15,180 nucleotides of DNA from positions 1 through 15,180 of the forward strand of contig JACPSX010000202.1 in NCBI GenBank assembly GCA_016193065.1. The letters are read 5' to 3'. The position numbers were made by a program, and so were the translations under genes. Each line of letters opens with the position of its first letter. Within the stretch, counting starts at the first letter, position 1. Below the pieces are notes generated by a model. The model was not told the DNA's origin. It did not search any database and saw nothing but the letters and a program-made list of their open reading frames with translations. Positions 6,859 through 15,180 of this stretch are shown here, one piece after another. This stretch comes from Candidatus Tectimicrobiota bacterium (GTDB lineage Bacteria; JACPSX01).

Positions 6859-8067
6859 CTACGGCTTTGTTCCCGGATACACATAGGGGGCTGCGGCATA
6901 CTCTTTAGGCCATACAGTAACCAGCTTCCCCTTCAGGATCTGCACAAGGAGAGTCGGAAGGCGATTCTGATTCGTGTGTTTCCCGTAGGCCACGAACTTA
7001 ATGGGGCCAAAGGGGGTCATGAGGTTGGTTTCCGAGAGGACCTTGCGCAGGTCTTCATTTTTCAGGGAAACCGTGCGCTCCAGGACGTCCCGGAGGACGT
7101 ACGCTGCCGCATACCCTTCGGTCGAGTGATATTCCGGGTGGACCTTGTACTTCTGGTTATATTTCTCGTAGAACTCCTTGGTCCCAGGGTACTTTACGTC
7201 CGGAGCCCAGAGAGTTGCCGAGACCAGGTTCTCGGCTGCTGCTCCGGCTCCCTGGACGAACTCGGGCATAGTGAAACCCGCGGCCCCGCCCGCGAAGAGC
7301 TTCGGGGCCAGTCCCACCTCGCGGGATTGCTTCATAAGCTGCAGAGCGTCGAGCAGGTAAGAGACCATGTAGACCACATCGGGGTTCTTGGCCTTTACTT
7401 TCAGGAGCAAGGGTTTGAAGTCAATGCCACCCGCCTCGTAAGGCTCGAAATTCGTGATCTCCACCTTTTGTTGATCGGCCCACTCTTTCATGGCCTTCGA
7501 GGTGCTGGTTCCAAACAACGTATTCTCGAAGATGATCGCCATGCTCTTGGGCTTGACCACCTGGAAAAGGAACTCTTGCAAGGCCCCGGCGTATTCACTG
7601 GCCGGGGGGTTGATCCGGAACACCCATTTCCATCCTTGCTGGGTGACGTTGTCGGCCGCCCCGGTCTGGGTGAGATAGGGAATTTGATAGTTGTTAATGG
7701 TCCCGGCCACCGCGTACACGTTGGAGCTGCTATATTCGCCCACAATCATGGGGACTTTGTCCCTGGTAATCAGCTTTTCCACCGCCGCCTTGGCCACGTC
7801 CGGTTTGCTCTGGGTGTCCTCGATAAGGAACTCAATTGTCCTGCCTTTATAGGGACCCTTGCGGATTCCTCCCTGGGCGTTAATCTCCTCAAGGGCCATC
7901 AGGTAGGCGTTGCGGATCGCCTCGCCAAACTTGGCGTGAATGCCCGTCAACGGCAAAGGAAGCCCGATCTTGATTGATTCGGCCCCCCACGCGGCAGGCA
8001 CGAGCCCTTGAAAGCCGATCAAGCTCACGACCGCGAGCCCTGCCAGGCACCATTTCCATCTCTTCAT
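6859..8067 (-). CDS. livK: Periplasmic branched-chain amino-acid (or related) binding protein
   Basis: The solute receptor of the LivHMGF importer, 402 residues, type I periplasmic binding protein (peripla_BP_6 style). It has a Sec signal peptide: basic MKRWKWC, then a hydrophobic stretch LAGLAVVSLIGFQGLVPAA, with cleavage likely near residue 28 (AWG-AES). The mature protein starts with the classic ESIKIGLPLPLTG and continues with NAYLMALEEINAQGG and MIVGEYSSSNVYAVAG, the ligand-pocket serine region. The ATG at 8067 follows a strong AGGAGGTG seven nucleotides upstream. It is first in the operon. The ligand is not certain: this family also binds amides, short acids and aromatic acids. Confidence 0.92.
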   Translation of the reverse strand: MKRWKWCLAGLAVVSLIGFQGLVPAAWGAESIKIGLPLPLTGIHAKFGEAIRNAYLMALEEINAQGGIRKGPYKGRTIEFLIEDTQSKPDVAKAAVEKLITRDKVPMIVGEYSSSNVYAVAGTINNYQIPYLTQTGAADNVTQQGWKWVFRINPPASEYAGALQEFLFQVVKPKSMAIIFENTLFGTSTSKAMKEWADQQKVEITNFEPYEAGGIDFKPLLLKVKAKNPDVVYMVSYLLDALQLMKQSREVGLAPKLFAGGAAGFTMPEFVQGAGAAAENLVSATLWAPDVKYPGTKEFYEKYNQKYKVHPEYHSTEGYAAAYVLRDVLERTVSLKNEDLRKVLSETNLMTPFGPIKFVAYGKHTNQNRLPTLLVQILKGKLVTVWPKEYAAAPYVYPGTKP

Positions 8068-8239
8068 GACCGCACCTCCTACAAAAAGGGGAAAGTTTTG
8101 TTCCCCTCCATCCTTGATGAAATATAGGTCCCCTCCGGGGATGTGCGCTAATCCATCTTTTTATATCATAAGACAGGCCCATATTTCCAGAGTTTTAGCC
8201 CCTTTTTCCTGTGGTCCCGGCCCAAATCGGATGCCGTTT
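8068..8239 (-). promoter_or_regulatory. Leader and presumed promoter region of the liv operon
   Basis: 172 nt between the RND gene and livK. The only promoter-like feature is an AT-rich patch reading TATGATATAAA on the minus strand (around 8160-8170); no good -35 box lies at the right distance. A small TCCCC/GGGGA hairpin lies in the leader near 8130-8141. No clear terminator for the RND gene is visible. Confidence 0.25.
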
Positions 8240-11200
8240 TCAGGGCCGCAGCGGTGCGGGCTTGTGCGTCCTTTCTTCCGGGCTCTTCCGCTCGCTCATG
8301 TAGTAGAGGACCGGGACGGCCATGCGGGAAAGCAGCGTGGAGGCCACTTCGCCGGCCATGAGAGAGATGGCCAGGCCCTGGAAGATCGGGTCAAACAGGA
8401 TGACGAAGGCGCCCACCACGACGGCTGCGGCCGTCAGCAGCATGGGCCGGAAGCGCACGGCCCCGGCGTCAATGACGGCCTCCTCCAGGCTCATTCCCTG
8501 CTCCCGGCGCAGCTTCACGAAGTCCACCAGGATGATCGAGTTGCGCACGATGATCCCGGCCCCGGCGATGAAGCCGATCATGGAGGTGGCGGTGAAGAAG
8601 GCCCCCAGGAGAGCATGGGCCGGCAGGATGCCCACCAGCGTCAGGGGGATCGGCGCCATGATGACCAGAGGGGTCTTGAAGGAGCGGAACCACCCCACCA
8701 CCAGGACGTAGATGAGGATCAGGACCGTGCCGAAGGCGATGCCGAGATCCCGGAAGACTTCGTAGGTGATCTGCCACTCGCCGTCCCACTTCATGGCGAT
8801 TTTCTCGGTCAGGAAGGGCTGCTGGGCGCTGTAGCGCTTGATCTCGTAGCCCTCGGGGATCTTCAGGTTCTTGATGGCCCGGTTCAAGTTCAGAATCGCG
8901 TAGACCGGGCTCTCGTCCTTTCCCGCCACGTCGCCGGTCACGTAGACGACCCGCTTCAGGTTCTTGCGGTAGACCTGGGGGGGTTGGGTGGTCTCCTGAG
9001 TCTGGACTAGTTCCCGCAAGGGGATCATGCGGCCCTGGGGGGACAGGATCTGCAGGGAGCTGAGGTCGGCCACACTGGAGCGCTGCGGGCGGGCCAGCCG
9101 CACCCAGATGGGGACGTCTTCTTTTTCTTCGGGGATGTGAGCCAGACCCGCGGCTTCCCCTTCCACGCCGATCTTCATGGCCCCCAGGATCTGCTCCGTG
9201 CTGATGCCGTTCAGTGCGGCTTTCTCCTTGTCCACGATCAGGCGGACCTTGGGCTGTGGGTCTTCCACGTACCAGTCCACGTCCACGACCCCGGGAGTCT
9301 TCTCGAAAACTTCCTTGATCTGTCCGGCCACCTCGATCTGCCTCTGGTAGTCGGGGCCGTACACTTCGGCCACCAGGGTCTGCAGGACCGGCGGGCCCGG
9401 CGGGATCTCGGAGATTTTCACCCGGGCCCCGTAGGGGCGGGCGATCCGGTCGATTTCCGGGCGCACCCGCTTGGCGATGTCGTGACTCTGGAAAGAGCGC
9501 TCCCCTTTCGGCAGCAGGTTCACCTGAATGTCCGCCGTGTGCGGGCTCTGGCGCAGGAAGTAGTGACGCACGAGGCCGTTGAAGTTGTAAGGGGAAGAGG
9601 TCCCCACGTACATCTCGTAGTCGGTGACCTCCGGCACGCGGCCCAGATAGTTCCCGATGGCGCGGGTGACCTGCGCCGTTTCCTCCAAGGGAGTTCCTTC
9701 CGGCATGTCGATGATCACCTGGAATTCGCTCTTGTTGTCGAAGGGGAGCATCTTCACGGTAACGACCTTGGTGAAGACGAGGGCAACCGCGGCCAGGAGC
9801 AGCACGACGACCCCAGCCAGAAACAGGAGGCGTATCCCCGGGCGCTCCAGGAGCGGAGTCATCAGACGGCGGTAGAGTCGTGTGGTCCAATCTTCTTTCC
9901 CTTCGTGCCCGTGTTCCCCGTGAGGGCGCAGGACCCGGCGCGCGGCCCAGGGGGAGATGACGAAGGCGATGAACAGGGAGAACAGCATGGCCATGGAAGC
10001 CCCCACCGGGATCGGCCTCATGTAGGGACCCATGAGCCCGCCCACGAAGGCCATGGGGAGGATGGCGGCAATGACGGTCCAGGTGGCCAGGATCGTGGGG
10101 TTGCCCACTTCCGCCACGGCTTCCACGGCCACGTCGGCGGCGGGCCGGCCCTTGTTCTCCGGCAGGTGGGAATGGCGGGTGATGTTCTCCACCACCACGA
10201 TGGCGTCGTCCACGAGAATGCCGATGGAAAAGATGAGGGCGAACAGGGTGACCCGGTTCAGCGTGTATCCGTAGATGTAGTAAATGAAAAGGGTGAGGGC
10301 CAACGTCACAGGGATCGCAATGAGCACCACGAGGGAAGATCGCCACCCCAGGGCGAGCGCGATCAGAATCGTCACCGAGATCGTGGCCAGCAGCAGGTGC
10401 TCCAGAAGCTCGTTGGACTTCTCCTGGGCCGTCTCCCCGTAGTTGCGGGTGATGGTCACCTGGAGATCGGAAGGAATTAAGCGGCCGCGCAGGTCGTTCA
10501 CCTTCTCCAGCACGTGGTTCGCGATGACGACAGCGTTGGTCCCCTTGCGCTTGGCCACCGCGAGGGTCACGGCCGGAAAAGCTTTATCCTGCGATGCGGT
10601 CAGGCGCACGCCTTTTTTCGCGGCGGCGGGTCCCAGACCCAGCAAAACGTAGTTCCTGGGTTCCTCGGGCCCGTCGACCACCTGGGCCACGTCCCGCAGG
10701 TACACGGGCCGTCCCGAGGAAGAGCCCACCACCAGGTTTCCGACCTCCTCCGCGCTTTTCAGGAAGATTCCGGTCTCTACCAAGACCTCCCGGTTTCCCG
10801 ACGTGAAGCTCCCGGTGGCCACTTCGCGGTTGGAGGCCCCGAGGGCGCCCACCACACGTAGCGGGTCCAGGTGGTAGGCGGCCAGGCGGGCCGGGTCCAG
10901 CAGGACCTTCACCTGCCGCCGCTCGCCGCCGATGATCCGGGTCTCGGAGACGTCGGCAATGTTCTTGATCTGGTCGTCAAGCTGGGCGGCCACGCGGCGC
11001 AAGGTGCTCCCGTCGTACGCGGGCCCCCACAGGGTCAGGGACAGGATCGGCACGTCGTCGATGGAGCGCGGCTTGATGAGCGGCTGGGAAGCCCCCTGGG
11101 GGATCAGATCGAAGTTCGAGTACATCTTGTTGTAGAGGCGCACCAGGGCGTCTTCTTCCTTTTGCCCCACGTAGAAGCGGACGATGGCCATGCTCATGCC

Positions 11201-11479
11201 CGGGCCCGTGGTGGAGTAGACGTATTCCACGCCCGGAATCTCCCAGAGCTTTTTCTCCATGGGGATCGTGACGCGCTCCTCCACTTCCTTGATGCTCGCC
11301 CCGGGCATCTGTACGAAAACATCGGCCATGGGGACGACGATCTGGGGCTCCTCCTCCCGCGGGGTGCCGAGAATGGCGAAGACGCCCAGAAGAAGCGAAG
11401 CTACGATGATCAGGGGAGTGAGCTTGGATTCGATGAACGCGTGGGCGGTTTTTCCCGCCAGTCCGAGTTTGCCGCTCAT
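8240..11479 (-). CDS. RND-family efflux pump, inner-membrane subunit (AcrB/HAE1-like)
   Basis: A 1079-residue proton-driven exporter, close to the usual 1030-1080. It has the RND layout: TM1 ([17 protein letters not shown]), a periplasmic porter domain with the typical FVQMPGAS and [18 protein letters not shown] motifs, a central helix group, a second porter domain, and final helices. The TM4 proton-relay pair is present ([12 protein letters not shown], Asp424-Asp425), which points to the HAE1 drug/organic type rather than metal-exporting CzcA. The TM10 lysine of AcrB is an arginine here ([12 protein letters not shown], Arg979). The ATG at 11479 overlaps the adaptor stop as ATGA, so the two are translationally coupled. 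It works with the adaptor and TolC-like proteins encoded upstream. Substrate unknown. Confidence 0.95.
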   Translation of the reverse strand: MSGKLGLAGKTAHAFIESKLTPLIIVASLLLGVFAILGTPREEEPQIVVPMADVFVQMPGASIKEVEERVTIPMEKKLWEIPGVEYVYSTTGPGMSMAIVRFYVGQKEEDALVRLYNKMYSNFDLIPQGASQPLIKPRSIDDVPILSLTLWGPAYDGSTLRRVAAQLDDQIKNIADVSETRIIGGERRQVKVLLDPARLAAYHLDPLRVVGALGASNREVATGSFTSGNREVLVETGIFLKSAEEVGNLVVGSSSGRPVYLRDVAQVVDGPEEPRNYVLLGLGPAAAKKGVRLTASQDKAFPAVTLAVAKRKGTNAVVIANHVLEKVNDLRGRLIPSDLQVTITRNYGETAQEKSNELLEHLLLATISVTILIALALGWRSSLVVLIAIPVTLALTLFIYYIYGYTLNRVTLFALIFSIGILVDDAIVVVENITRHSHLPENKGRPAADVAVEAVAEVGNPTILATWTVIAAILPMAFVGGLMGPYMRPIPVGASMAMLFSLFIAFVISPWAARRVLRPHGEHGHEGKEDWTTRLYRRLMTPLLERPGIRLLFLAGVVVLLLAAVALVFTKVVTVKMLPFDNKSEFQVIIDMPEGTPLEETAQVTRAIGNYLGRVPEVTDYEMYVGTSSPYNFNGLVRHYFLRQSPHTADIQVNLLPKGERSFQSHDIAKRVRPEIDRIARPYGARVKISEIPPGPPVLQTLVAEVYGPDYQRQIEVAGQIKEVFEKTPGVVDVDWYVEDPQPKVRLIVDKEKAALNGISTEQILGAMKIGVEGEAAGLAHIPEEKEDVPIWVRLARPQRSSVADLSSLQILSPQGRMIPLRELVQTQETTQPPQVYRKNLKRVVYVTGDVAGKDESPVYAILNLNRAIKNLKIPEGYEIKRYSAQQPFLTEKIAMKWDGEWQITYEVFRDLGIAFGTVLILIYVLVVGWFRSFKTPLVIMAPIPLTLVGILPAHALLGAFFTATSMIGFIAGAGIIVRNSIILVDFVKLRREQGMSLEEAVIDAGAVRFRPMLLTAAAVVVGAFVILFDPIFQGLAISLMAGEVASTLLSRMAVPVLYYMSERKSPEERTHKPAPLRP

Positions 11480-12690
11480 GGCAGGGCCTGCACGCGGCCG
11501 CCGTCTGCGGCCCTGGAGACCTCGCTCGTGAGGATTCGCTCACCGGCGGCGAGCCCGGAGAGAATTTCGATCCGGCCGTCGTACGTCGCGCCTGTCTTGA
11601 CCAGCCTCAGGCGGGCCGTATTTTGGCCGTCCACCACGAAGACCCCCTGGAGTTGTCCCCGGGTGACCAGTGCTCCGGCGGGGATCAGCACGGCTTCCTT
11701 CCGTTCCCGGGGAAAGCTGGCCGTGCCGTACAGCCCCGAGCGCAAAGAGGGGAGCGGGGGGAGATCGATCTTCACCGTGAAGGTGCGGCTGGCGGGGTCT
11801 GCGGCCGGGACGATCTCGGCCACCCGGCCCGAGAGATTCTTCTCTCCCAGCGCATCAATTTGAACCGCGACCGCCTGTCCCCGCCGGACGGTGGCGATTT
11901 CCGTTTCTCCCACGCCGGCTTCCAGCCGGTGATGTCCCGTCTCTTCCATGACGATCAAGGGACGGCCGGGAGCGGCCATGTCCCCCACCTCGGCTTTCTT
12001 CTCCAGAATCTGCCCGCGAAACGGGGCCACGACTGTGGCGTAGCCGAGAGCCACGCGCGCCGCGCCGGTCTCCGCCTGGGCCTGGGCGATGCGTGCTTCC
12101 ACCTGCTTCTTGCGGGCTTCCAGGGAGAGAATTCGCGCCCTGGCCTGTTCCACCTGCGCTTCCGCGGCCCGGGCCTTGGCCTGCACTCCTTCGTATTCAT
12201 GCGGGCTCACCGATTTTTCCTGGAAGAGCTGGCTGTAGCGTGAGAGTGTAGCGGCGGCATACTGGCGGTTCGCTTCAGTTCCGCTGAGGGCGGCTGCAGC
12301 CTCGCGCAGGGACTGGTCCACCTCATCGATTCCCCGGCGGGCCTCATCAAGCGCTGCCTCGGCTCTGCGAACTTGGGCCGCCAGGTCTCTGTCGTCAATC
12401 ACCGCCAGCACTTCTCCGGCGGAAACAATGGCACCTTCCCGGGCCCAGAGTTCCTTCACGGTGCCGAGAATCCGGGAGGAGACCTCGGCCGTCGTCCTGG
12501 CCTTCACGGTTCCCACCGCCCAGAACGCATCGGGGACGGAGGTTTTTGCAACTGTCTCCACTCGTGCTTGCAGGGCCGTAGAGACCTGGGGCTCCGGAGG
12601 CCGCGGCTCCTCCTTACGGCACCCGAAGAGGGTGAGGATGAGCACAGCCAGGAGGAAAACGTATGAAAGATTCCGGTATGAGGGACGCAT
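11476..12690 (-). CDS. RND efflux membrane-fusion (adaptor) lipoprotein, HlyD/AcrA family
   Basis: The periplasmic adaptor that links the RND pump to the outer-membrane channel. 404 residues from the ATG at 12690, with AGGAG six nucleotides upstream. The N-terminus is a lipoprotein signal: hydrophobic [14 protein letters not shown] with a lipobox at Cys24. Next come a first lipoyl half (about 60-100, [17 protein letters not shown]), a long Ala/Glu/Arg-rich coiled-coil hairpin (about 101-212), the second lipoyl half ([18 protein letters not shown]), a beta-barrel, and a membrane-proximal domain. The frame is open 69 codons further upstream to the tolC stop, but that stretch is translated repeat DNA and would bury the signal peptide. 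It is coupled to the RND gene by ATGA. Confidence 0.94.
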   Translation of the reverse strand: MRPSYRNLSYVFLLAVLILTLFGCRKEEPRPPEPQVSTALQARVETVAKTSVPDAFWAVGTVKARTTAEVSSRILGTVKELWAREGAIVSAGEVLAVIDDRDLAAQVRRAEAALDEARRGIDEVDQSLREAAAALSGTEANRQYAAATLSRYSQLFQEKSVSPHEYEGVQAKARAAEAQVEQARARILSLEARKKQVEARIAQAQAETGAARVALGYATVVAPFRGQILEKKAEVGDMAAPGRPLIVMEETGHHRLEAGVGETEIATVRRGQAVAVQIDALGEKNLSGRVAEIVPAADPASRTFTVKIDLPPLPSLRSGLYGTASFPRERKEAVLIPAGALVTRGQLQGVFVVDGQNTARLRLVKTGATYDGRIEILSGLAAGERILTSEVSRAADGGRVQALP

Positions 12691-12728
12691 CCTCGTCTCC
12701 TGAGTCGGAATTCCCCGCACTAAAATCC

Positions 12729-12840
12729 CCTCTCCCCCGTGGGGGAGAGGATTAAGGTGAGGGGGCGCTCCGACTGTGTCTACCCCCTCTCTCGAGGGAG
12801 AGGGAATCCGAACTCTTTCCTCTCCCCCACGGGGGAGAGG
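12729..12840. repeat. Three palindromic repeat units between tolC and adaptor genes
   Basis: Units 1 and 3 are near-identical hairpins, CCTCTCCCCC and GGGGGAGAGG, with loops GT (12729-12750) and AC (12819-12840). Each is followed by a related tail (GGTGAGGGGGC, GGTGAAGGGGC). Unit 2 (about 12783-12804) is a variant, CCCTCTC with GAGAGGG. This sequence type is a widespread dispersed intergenic palindrome in proteobacterial genomes, known from its spurious PLPHGGE-type translation. It fills most of the 203 nt between the two genes and may stabilise or partly terminate the transcript. Confidence 0.8.
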
Positions 12841-12893
12841 GCCAGGGTGAAGGGGCAAGAACGCCCTTGCGGATAAAGTTGAGAGGCGTGACA

Positions 12894-14246
12894 TCACAGT
12901 TCCTCCCCGACCGCCAGGTCAATCTTGGCCTTGGCCACCGCGTAGTCGTACAGGGCCTGCAGCGTGCGCATCCGGGCCTCCGTGAGCCGTACTTCACCAT
13001 CCAGAAGTTCGACGATCGTGGTGAGACCCGAGTTGTAGCGGTTCTGCGTGATGCGCAGGCTCTCCCGGGCCTGATCCACGGCTTTTTCACTGGCTTGAAT
13101 CCGTCCCCGGGCCGTCAGGAGATCCAGGTGCGCCTGCCGCACCTGCAAGGAAATCCCCTGTTCCAGGCGCTCCTGGAGGGCCTTCACCCGCAGGACTCCC
13201 GCTCGGGCCTCCTCCACGCGGGAGCTCGTTCCCAGCCCGTCAAAGAGGTTGATGCTCAGCGTCACCATGCCCGTCCAACTCTCCCCACGGGTGCCCAGGA
13301 AGTGCTCCTCGTTGAGGTCATAGCGTCCGCCCAGGTTCAGGCGGGGCAAGTAGTCGGAGCGGGCCAATCGAACCCCCTGTTCGGCGACCCGCACCTGGAC
13401 ACGCAGGGCTTCCAGATCGGCGCGGGAGCGCAGCGCCCGTCTCTTCAGTTCCTCCGGGTCCTGCTTGAACTCGAAAAACTTGAGAGCCTCCGTGACGCGG
13501 AAGGCTCGGGCCTCGTCAACCCCCATGATCGTGTTGAGAGCGGACCGGCTCAGAGTCAGGCCGTTTTCCGCCGCGATGAGGAATTCCCGCACCTGGGCCA
13601 GGCGCACCTCGGCGCTGAGCACGTCGGACTCCACGACCAGCCCGGCCCGGAAAAGGGAGCGGGCTTGAGCCTCGTGAGCTTCGGCGGTTTTCAGCGTCTC
13701 CCGGGCCACCTGAAGCTGCTCCCGGCCCAGGATCACGCCGTAATAGGCCTGCGTCACGTCGAACCGCAATTGATCGAGCGTGCGACGGTCTTCCCTTTGC
13801 TTGGCCTCGTGAGCCAGCCGCGACTGGTTCAGGCCGGTCCACTCCTTGCCGCCGTTGTAGACGGGCTGCGTGATCTCCAGATAGGTGTTGAAGTTGGAAA
13901 TCGCGGCCGGATCATTGAGCCGGCGGGGGTCGAAGTCGCCCGTCGTGACTCGTTCCTGATTGAGCCGGTCGCCGAAAGCCATCAAGGGGCTGGTGGTTCT
14001 GTGAAAGGATGTCCCCACGTCGATCCGCGGCAAAAGCTGCGCCCGCGCCTGCCCCACTTTCGCCAGGGCCATGGCCACCTCCTGCTCCGAGGCCTTCAGG
14101 AGCGGGGAGTTTTGCAGAGCCACCGAGAGGGCCTGGGTCAGGGACAGGGGTTCCGCCTCAGCGGCGGGCTTGACTTCCTGGGCAAGCAGGGGGTGAGAAA
14201 ACAAAACCACAACAAGCACCGTGAGAATGAATTTCAAAATGTTCAT
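12894..14246 (-). CDS. TolC-family outer-membrane efflux channel
   Basis: A 450-residue outer-membrane factor of the tripartite pump. It has a signal peptide (MNILKFILTVLVVVLFSHPLLA) and then two OEP repeats of long alpha-helical hairpins. The first has the typical opening LSLTQALSVALQNSPLLKASEQ and QARAQLLPRIDVG; the second begins SRADLEALRVQVRVAEQGVRLARSDYLPRLNLGG. The C-terminal helix carries RYNSGLTTIVELLDGEVRLTEA, a family hallmark. The ATG at 14246 follows GGAGGT seven nucleotides upstream. It is the first gene of the efflux operon, followed 203 nt later by the adaptor gene. A TATAAA at 14275-14280 on the minus strand could be a -10 box, but it lacks a clear -35. Confidence 0.94.
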   Translation of the reverse strand: MNILKFILTVLVVVLFSHPLLAQEVKPAAEAEPLSLTQALSVALQNSPLLKASEQEVAMALAKVGQARAQLLPRIDVGTSFHRTTSPLMAFGDRLNQERVTTGDFDPRRLNDPAAISNFNTYLEITQPVYNGGKEWTGLNQSRLAHEAKQREDRRTLDQLRFDVTQAYYGVILGREQLQVARETLKTAEAHEAQARSLFRAGLVVESDVLSAEVRLAQVREFLIAAENGLTLSRSALNTIMGVDEARAFRVTEALKFFEFKQDPEELKRRALRSRADLEALRVQVRVAEQGVRLARSDYLPRLNLGGRYDLNEEHFLGTRGESWTGMVTLSINLFDGLGTSSRVEEARAGVLRVKALQERLEQGISLQVRQAHLDLLTARGRIQASEKAVDQARESLRITQNRYNSGLTTIVELLDGEVRLTEARMRTLQALYDYAVAKAKIDLAVGEEL

Positions 14247-14400
14247 GGGCTGACCTCCCCGATATTGCTTCTAATTTATACAGTTCCCCAAAAGCCTCAC
14301 GGCCTCATTTCCTCCCTTTTCCCCCATAAAGAGCCCGTGGGCTCCAGAACGTTTCCGGCAAATTGCTTTCCCGGTCGGGTTCGAACGCGCGCCCTGCGAA

Positions 14401-14429
14401 GTGACTATTTCGTGATCACGGCGTATTAT
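14401..14429 (+). promoter_or_regulatory. Promoter with embedded palindrome ahead of the DUF2283 gene
   Basis: GTGACT (14401-14406, TGAC core of a -35) and TATTAT (14424-14429, five of six -10 matches) are separated by exactly 17 nt. The spacer contains a perfect 10-bp palindrome, CGTGATCACG (14411-14420), in a position where a dimeric repressor could block RNA polymerase. The start codon follows about 30 nt later. The bases are directly visible; the regulation is inferred. Confidence 0.5.
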
Positions 14430-14458
14430 ACGGACACGAGAAAAGAGGGAGAGGTCCT

Positions 14459-14842
14459 ATGGGAGAAGAAATAAAGATCTGGTACGACAAAGAAGGCGAC
14501 TACTTGGAGGTCCTCTTCGAGCGCAAAGCAGGGTACTTCAGGGAGACGGCAAATCATGCTGTAATGGAGAAAGTCGATACCGAGGGGAACCTTATCGGCT
14601 TTTCGATCCTGGGGGTCAGCGCTTTGAGCGGGCATCCCCCTCTGTCTGTAAGCCTCAAAAGACGTTCCGCCGGACGTGGAAGAGTATCCTTCCTATCCCA
14701 AAGGTCCTTGCGTGCTGGTCCTCCAGCGGGATGCCCAGGGTCAGCCGATTCATGTTGTCTGGGGTATCCCCCGGGGAACTGTCTCGCCGGCTGTCGTGGT
14801 GACTGCGTACCGGCCGGATCCGGTGGCAGAAGGTCCCGATGA
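14459..14842 (+). CDS. DUF2283 protein with an unnatural C-terminal extension
   Basis: The first 65-70 residues are a typical DUF2283 protein: [50 protein letters not shown], ending about PLSVSLK (14659). DUF2283 proteins are small (60-75 residues), of unknown function, and often paired with DUF4258 proteins in toxin-antitoxin-like two-gene units. Here the expected stop is missing and the frame runs on for some 60 residues of Arg/Gly/Ser/Cys-rich sequence ([12 protein letters not shown] onward). That sequence is simply DUF4258 coding DNA read in the wrong frame. The ATG at 14459 has GGGAG seven nucleotides upstream. Probably a truncated fusion relic; the N-terminal domain could still fold. 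Confidence 0.72.
   Translation: MGEEIKIWYDKEGDYLEVLFERKAGYFRETANHAVMEKVDTEGNLIGFSILGVSALSGHPPLSVSLKRRSAGRGRVSFLSQRSLRAGPPAGCPGSADSCCLGYPPGNCLAGCRGDCVPAGSGGRRSR
14661..14822 (+). pseudogene. DUF4258 gene remnant (5' end missing)
   Basis: In a frame different from DUF2283, 14661-14822 encodes [20 protein letters not shown], then QPIHVVWGI and [11 protein letters not shown], the recognisable C-terminal half of a DUF4258 protein. The N-terminal half (the usual helix with an RxxERGI-like motif) is absent, and a stop (14649-14651) lies just upstream in frame. After AYRPDP the similarity ends and unrelated sequence begins. It looks like a deletion that joined the end of DUF2283 to the middle of DUF4258, and then a second break at about 14823-14842. 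Confidence 0.55.
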
Positions 14843-14879
14843 CCAGCAGTGGGTGGTCCCAACTGCACAGACTCAGCAA

Positions 14880-15180
14880 CGAGCCGCTAGGCCTAGTTGG
14901 TGAGAGGCATGGGGATTGGCCCATCAGGCCGTGGTAGCGATGAAGAGAGGGTAATGCCTCTCGAGCGAAGGGCCTGTGGGTACCGCAGCGCTACCTGTTC
15001 AGTCAGCAGGGTCCGGGTGACACCGGTATAGAACCGCTGCCCCGGTTGGTAGCTATTCCGCGTGGTGAAGTTCAGTCTGGCGAGGGGATGCGGACCACCG
15101 CTTAAGCTCGCCATGCTGGAGGAAGGCCCGTGGGAGAGAGAATTGTCTTGCTGCGGCCCCGAACCGGACTCGGGAAACCC
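14880..15180 (+). ncRNA. Candidate large structured RNA, possibly the 5' part of a mobile element
   Basis: No credible protein is encoded here, but complementary segments are dense: GAGAGGCAT/ATGCCTCTC (14902-14910 with 14954-14962), GCAGCG/CGCTGC (14985-14990 with 15035-15040), GCTACC/GGTAGC (14990-14995 with 15048-15053), AACCG/CGGTT (15032-15036 with 15043-15047), GCGTGGT/ACCACCGC with a one-base bulge (15060-15066 with 15094-15101), GGCGAG/CTCGCC (15079-15084 with 15107-15112) and CCCGA/TCGGG (15158-15162 with 15170-15174). Two pairs are in crossing order, as in pseudoknots. The strand is assumed. The position, just after a broken gene, fits an inserted element such as an IscB/HEARO omega RNA or group II intron domain I. 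It continues past the window, and neither family is confirmed. Confidence 0.4.

Noticed and set aside
12691-12897. An N-terminal extension of the adaptor protein starting at the tolC stop.
   Set aside because: It is translated palindromic repeat DNA, and it would place the lipoprotein signal in the interior of the protein.
14368-14402. A tRNA-like GGTTCGAAC T-loop motif near 14380.
   Set aside because: No matching T-stem, anticodon arm or acceptor arm can be paired around it on either strand.
12867-14474. Long plus-strand open frames opposite tolC, the RND gene and acs (for example 12867-14474, 9137-10480, 642-1622).
   Set aside because: They lie antisense to well-supported genes, have the His/Gly/Asp/Val-rich composition of GC-rich shadows, and lack family motifs.
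14893-15114. A 73-residue minus-strand open frame at the right end.
   Set aside because: No recognisable domain or ribosome site, and it coincides with the structured region whose inverted repeats explain the sequence better.
1-15180. CRISPR array or rRNA genes.
   Set aside because: No regularly spaced direct repeats and no rRNA-like conserved blocks were seen on either strand.

Overview
This is a GC-rich bacterial window from a Gram-negative organism: it carries a TolC-type outer-membrane channel, an RND inner-membrane pump and a lipoprotein membrane-fusion protein. The protein styles (a LivKHMGF transporter, a CzcA/AcrB-like RND subfamily, acetyl-CoA synthetase and a possible selenoprotein) suggest a Desulfobacterota-like (deltaproteobacterial) lineage. 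That placement is inference, since no marker gene is present. Almost every gene is on the minus strand.

Layout from left to right. (1) 1-1592: acetyl-CoA synthetase, cut by the left edge. (2) 1715-3310: a probable operon transcribed leftwards from a very good sigma-70-type promoter (3374-3403). It encodes a Rieske ferredoxin, a small heavy-metal-associated (HMA) domain protein and a 10-TM EamA/DMT permease. The HMA gene has an in-frame TGA exactly at the second cysteine codon of its CxxC metal-binding motif, followed by a hairpin that fits the bacterial SECIS rules, so it is probably a selenoprotein. (3) 3442-3540: a nested palindromic element just after livF. (4) 3541-8067: a branched-chain amino-acid (or related substrate) ABC transporter in the order livK-livH-livM-livG-livF. 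livH carries an internal deletion plus frameshift and reads as broken. A 13-bp perfect hairpin separates livK from the membrane and ATPase genes. (5) 8240-14246: a tripartite efflux operon, tolC-like channel, then lipoprotein adaptor, then RND pump. The adaptor and channel genes are separated by three palindromic repeat units.

(6) 14401-15180: the only plus-strand material. A palindrome-containing promoter precedes a DUF2283 gene, which runs directly into an out-of-frame 3' remnant of a DUF4258 gene. From about 14825 to the right edge there is no credible protein. Instead there is a dense set of complementary segments, several in crossing (pseudoknot) order. This looks like a large structured RNA, possibly the 5' part of a mobile element such as an IscB/HEARO (omega RNA) element or a group II intron, with its protein gene lying beyond the window.

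The two most interesting items are the candidate Sec-containing HMA protein (2635-2916) and the structured RNA at the right end (about 14880-15180).
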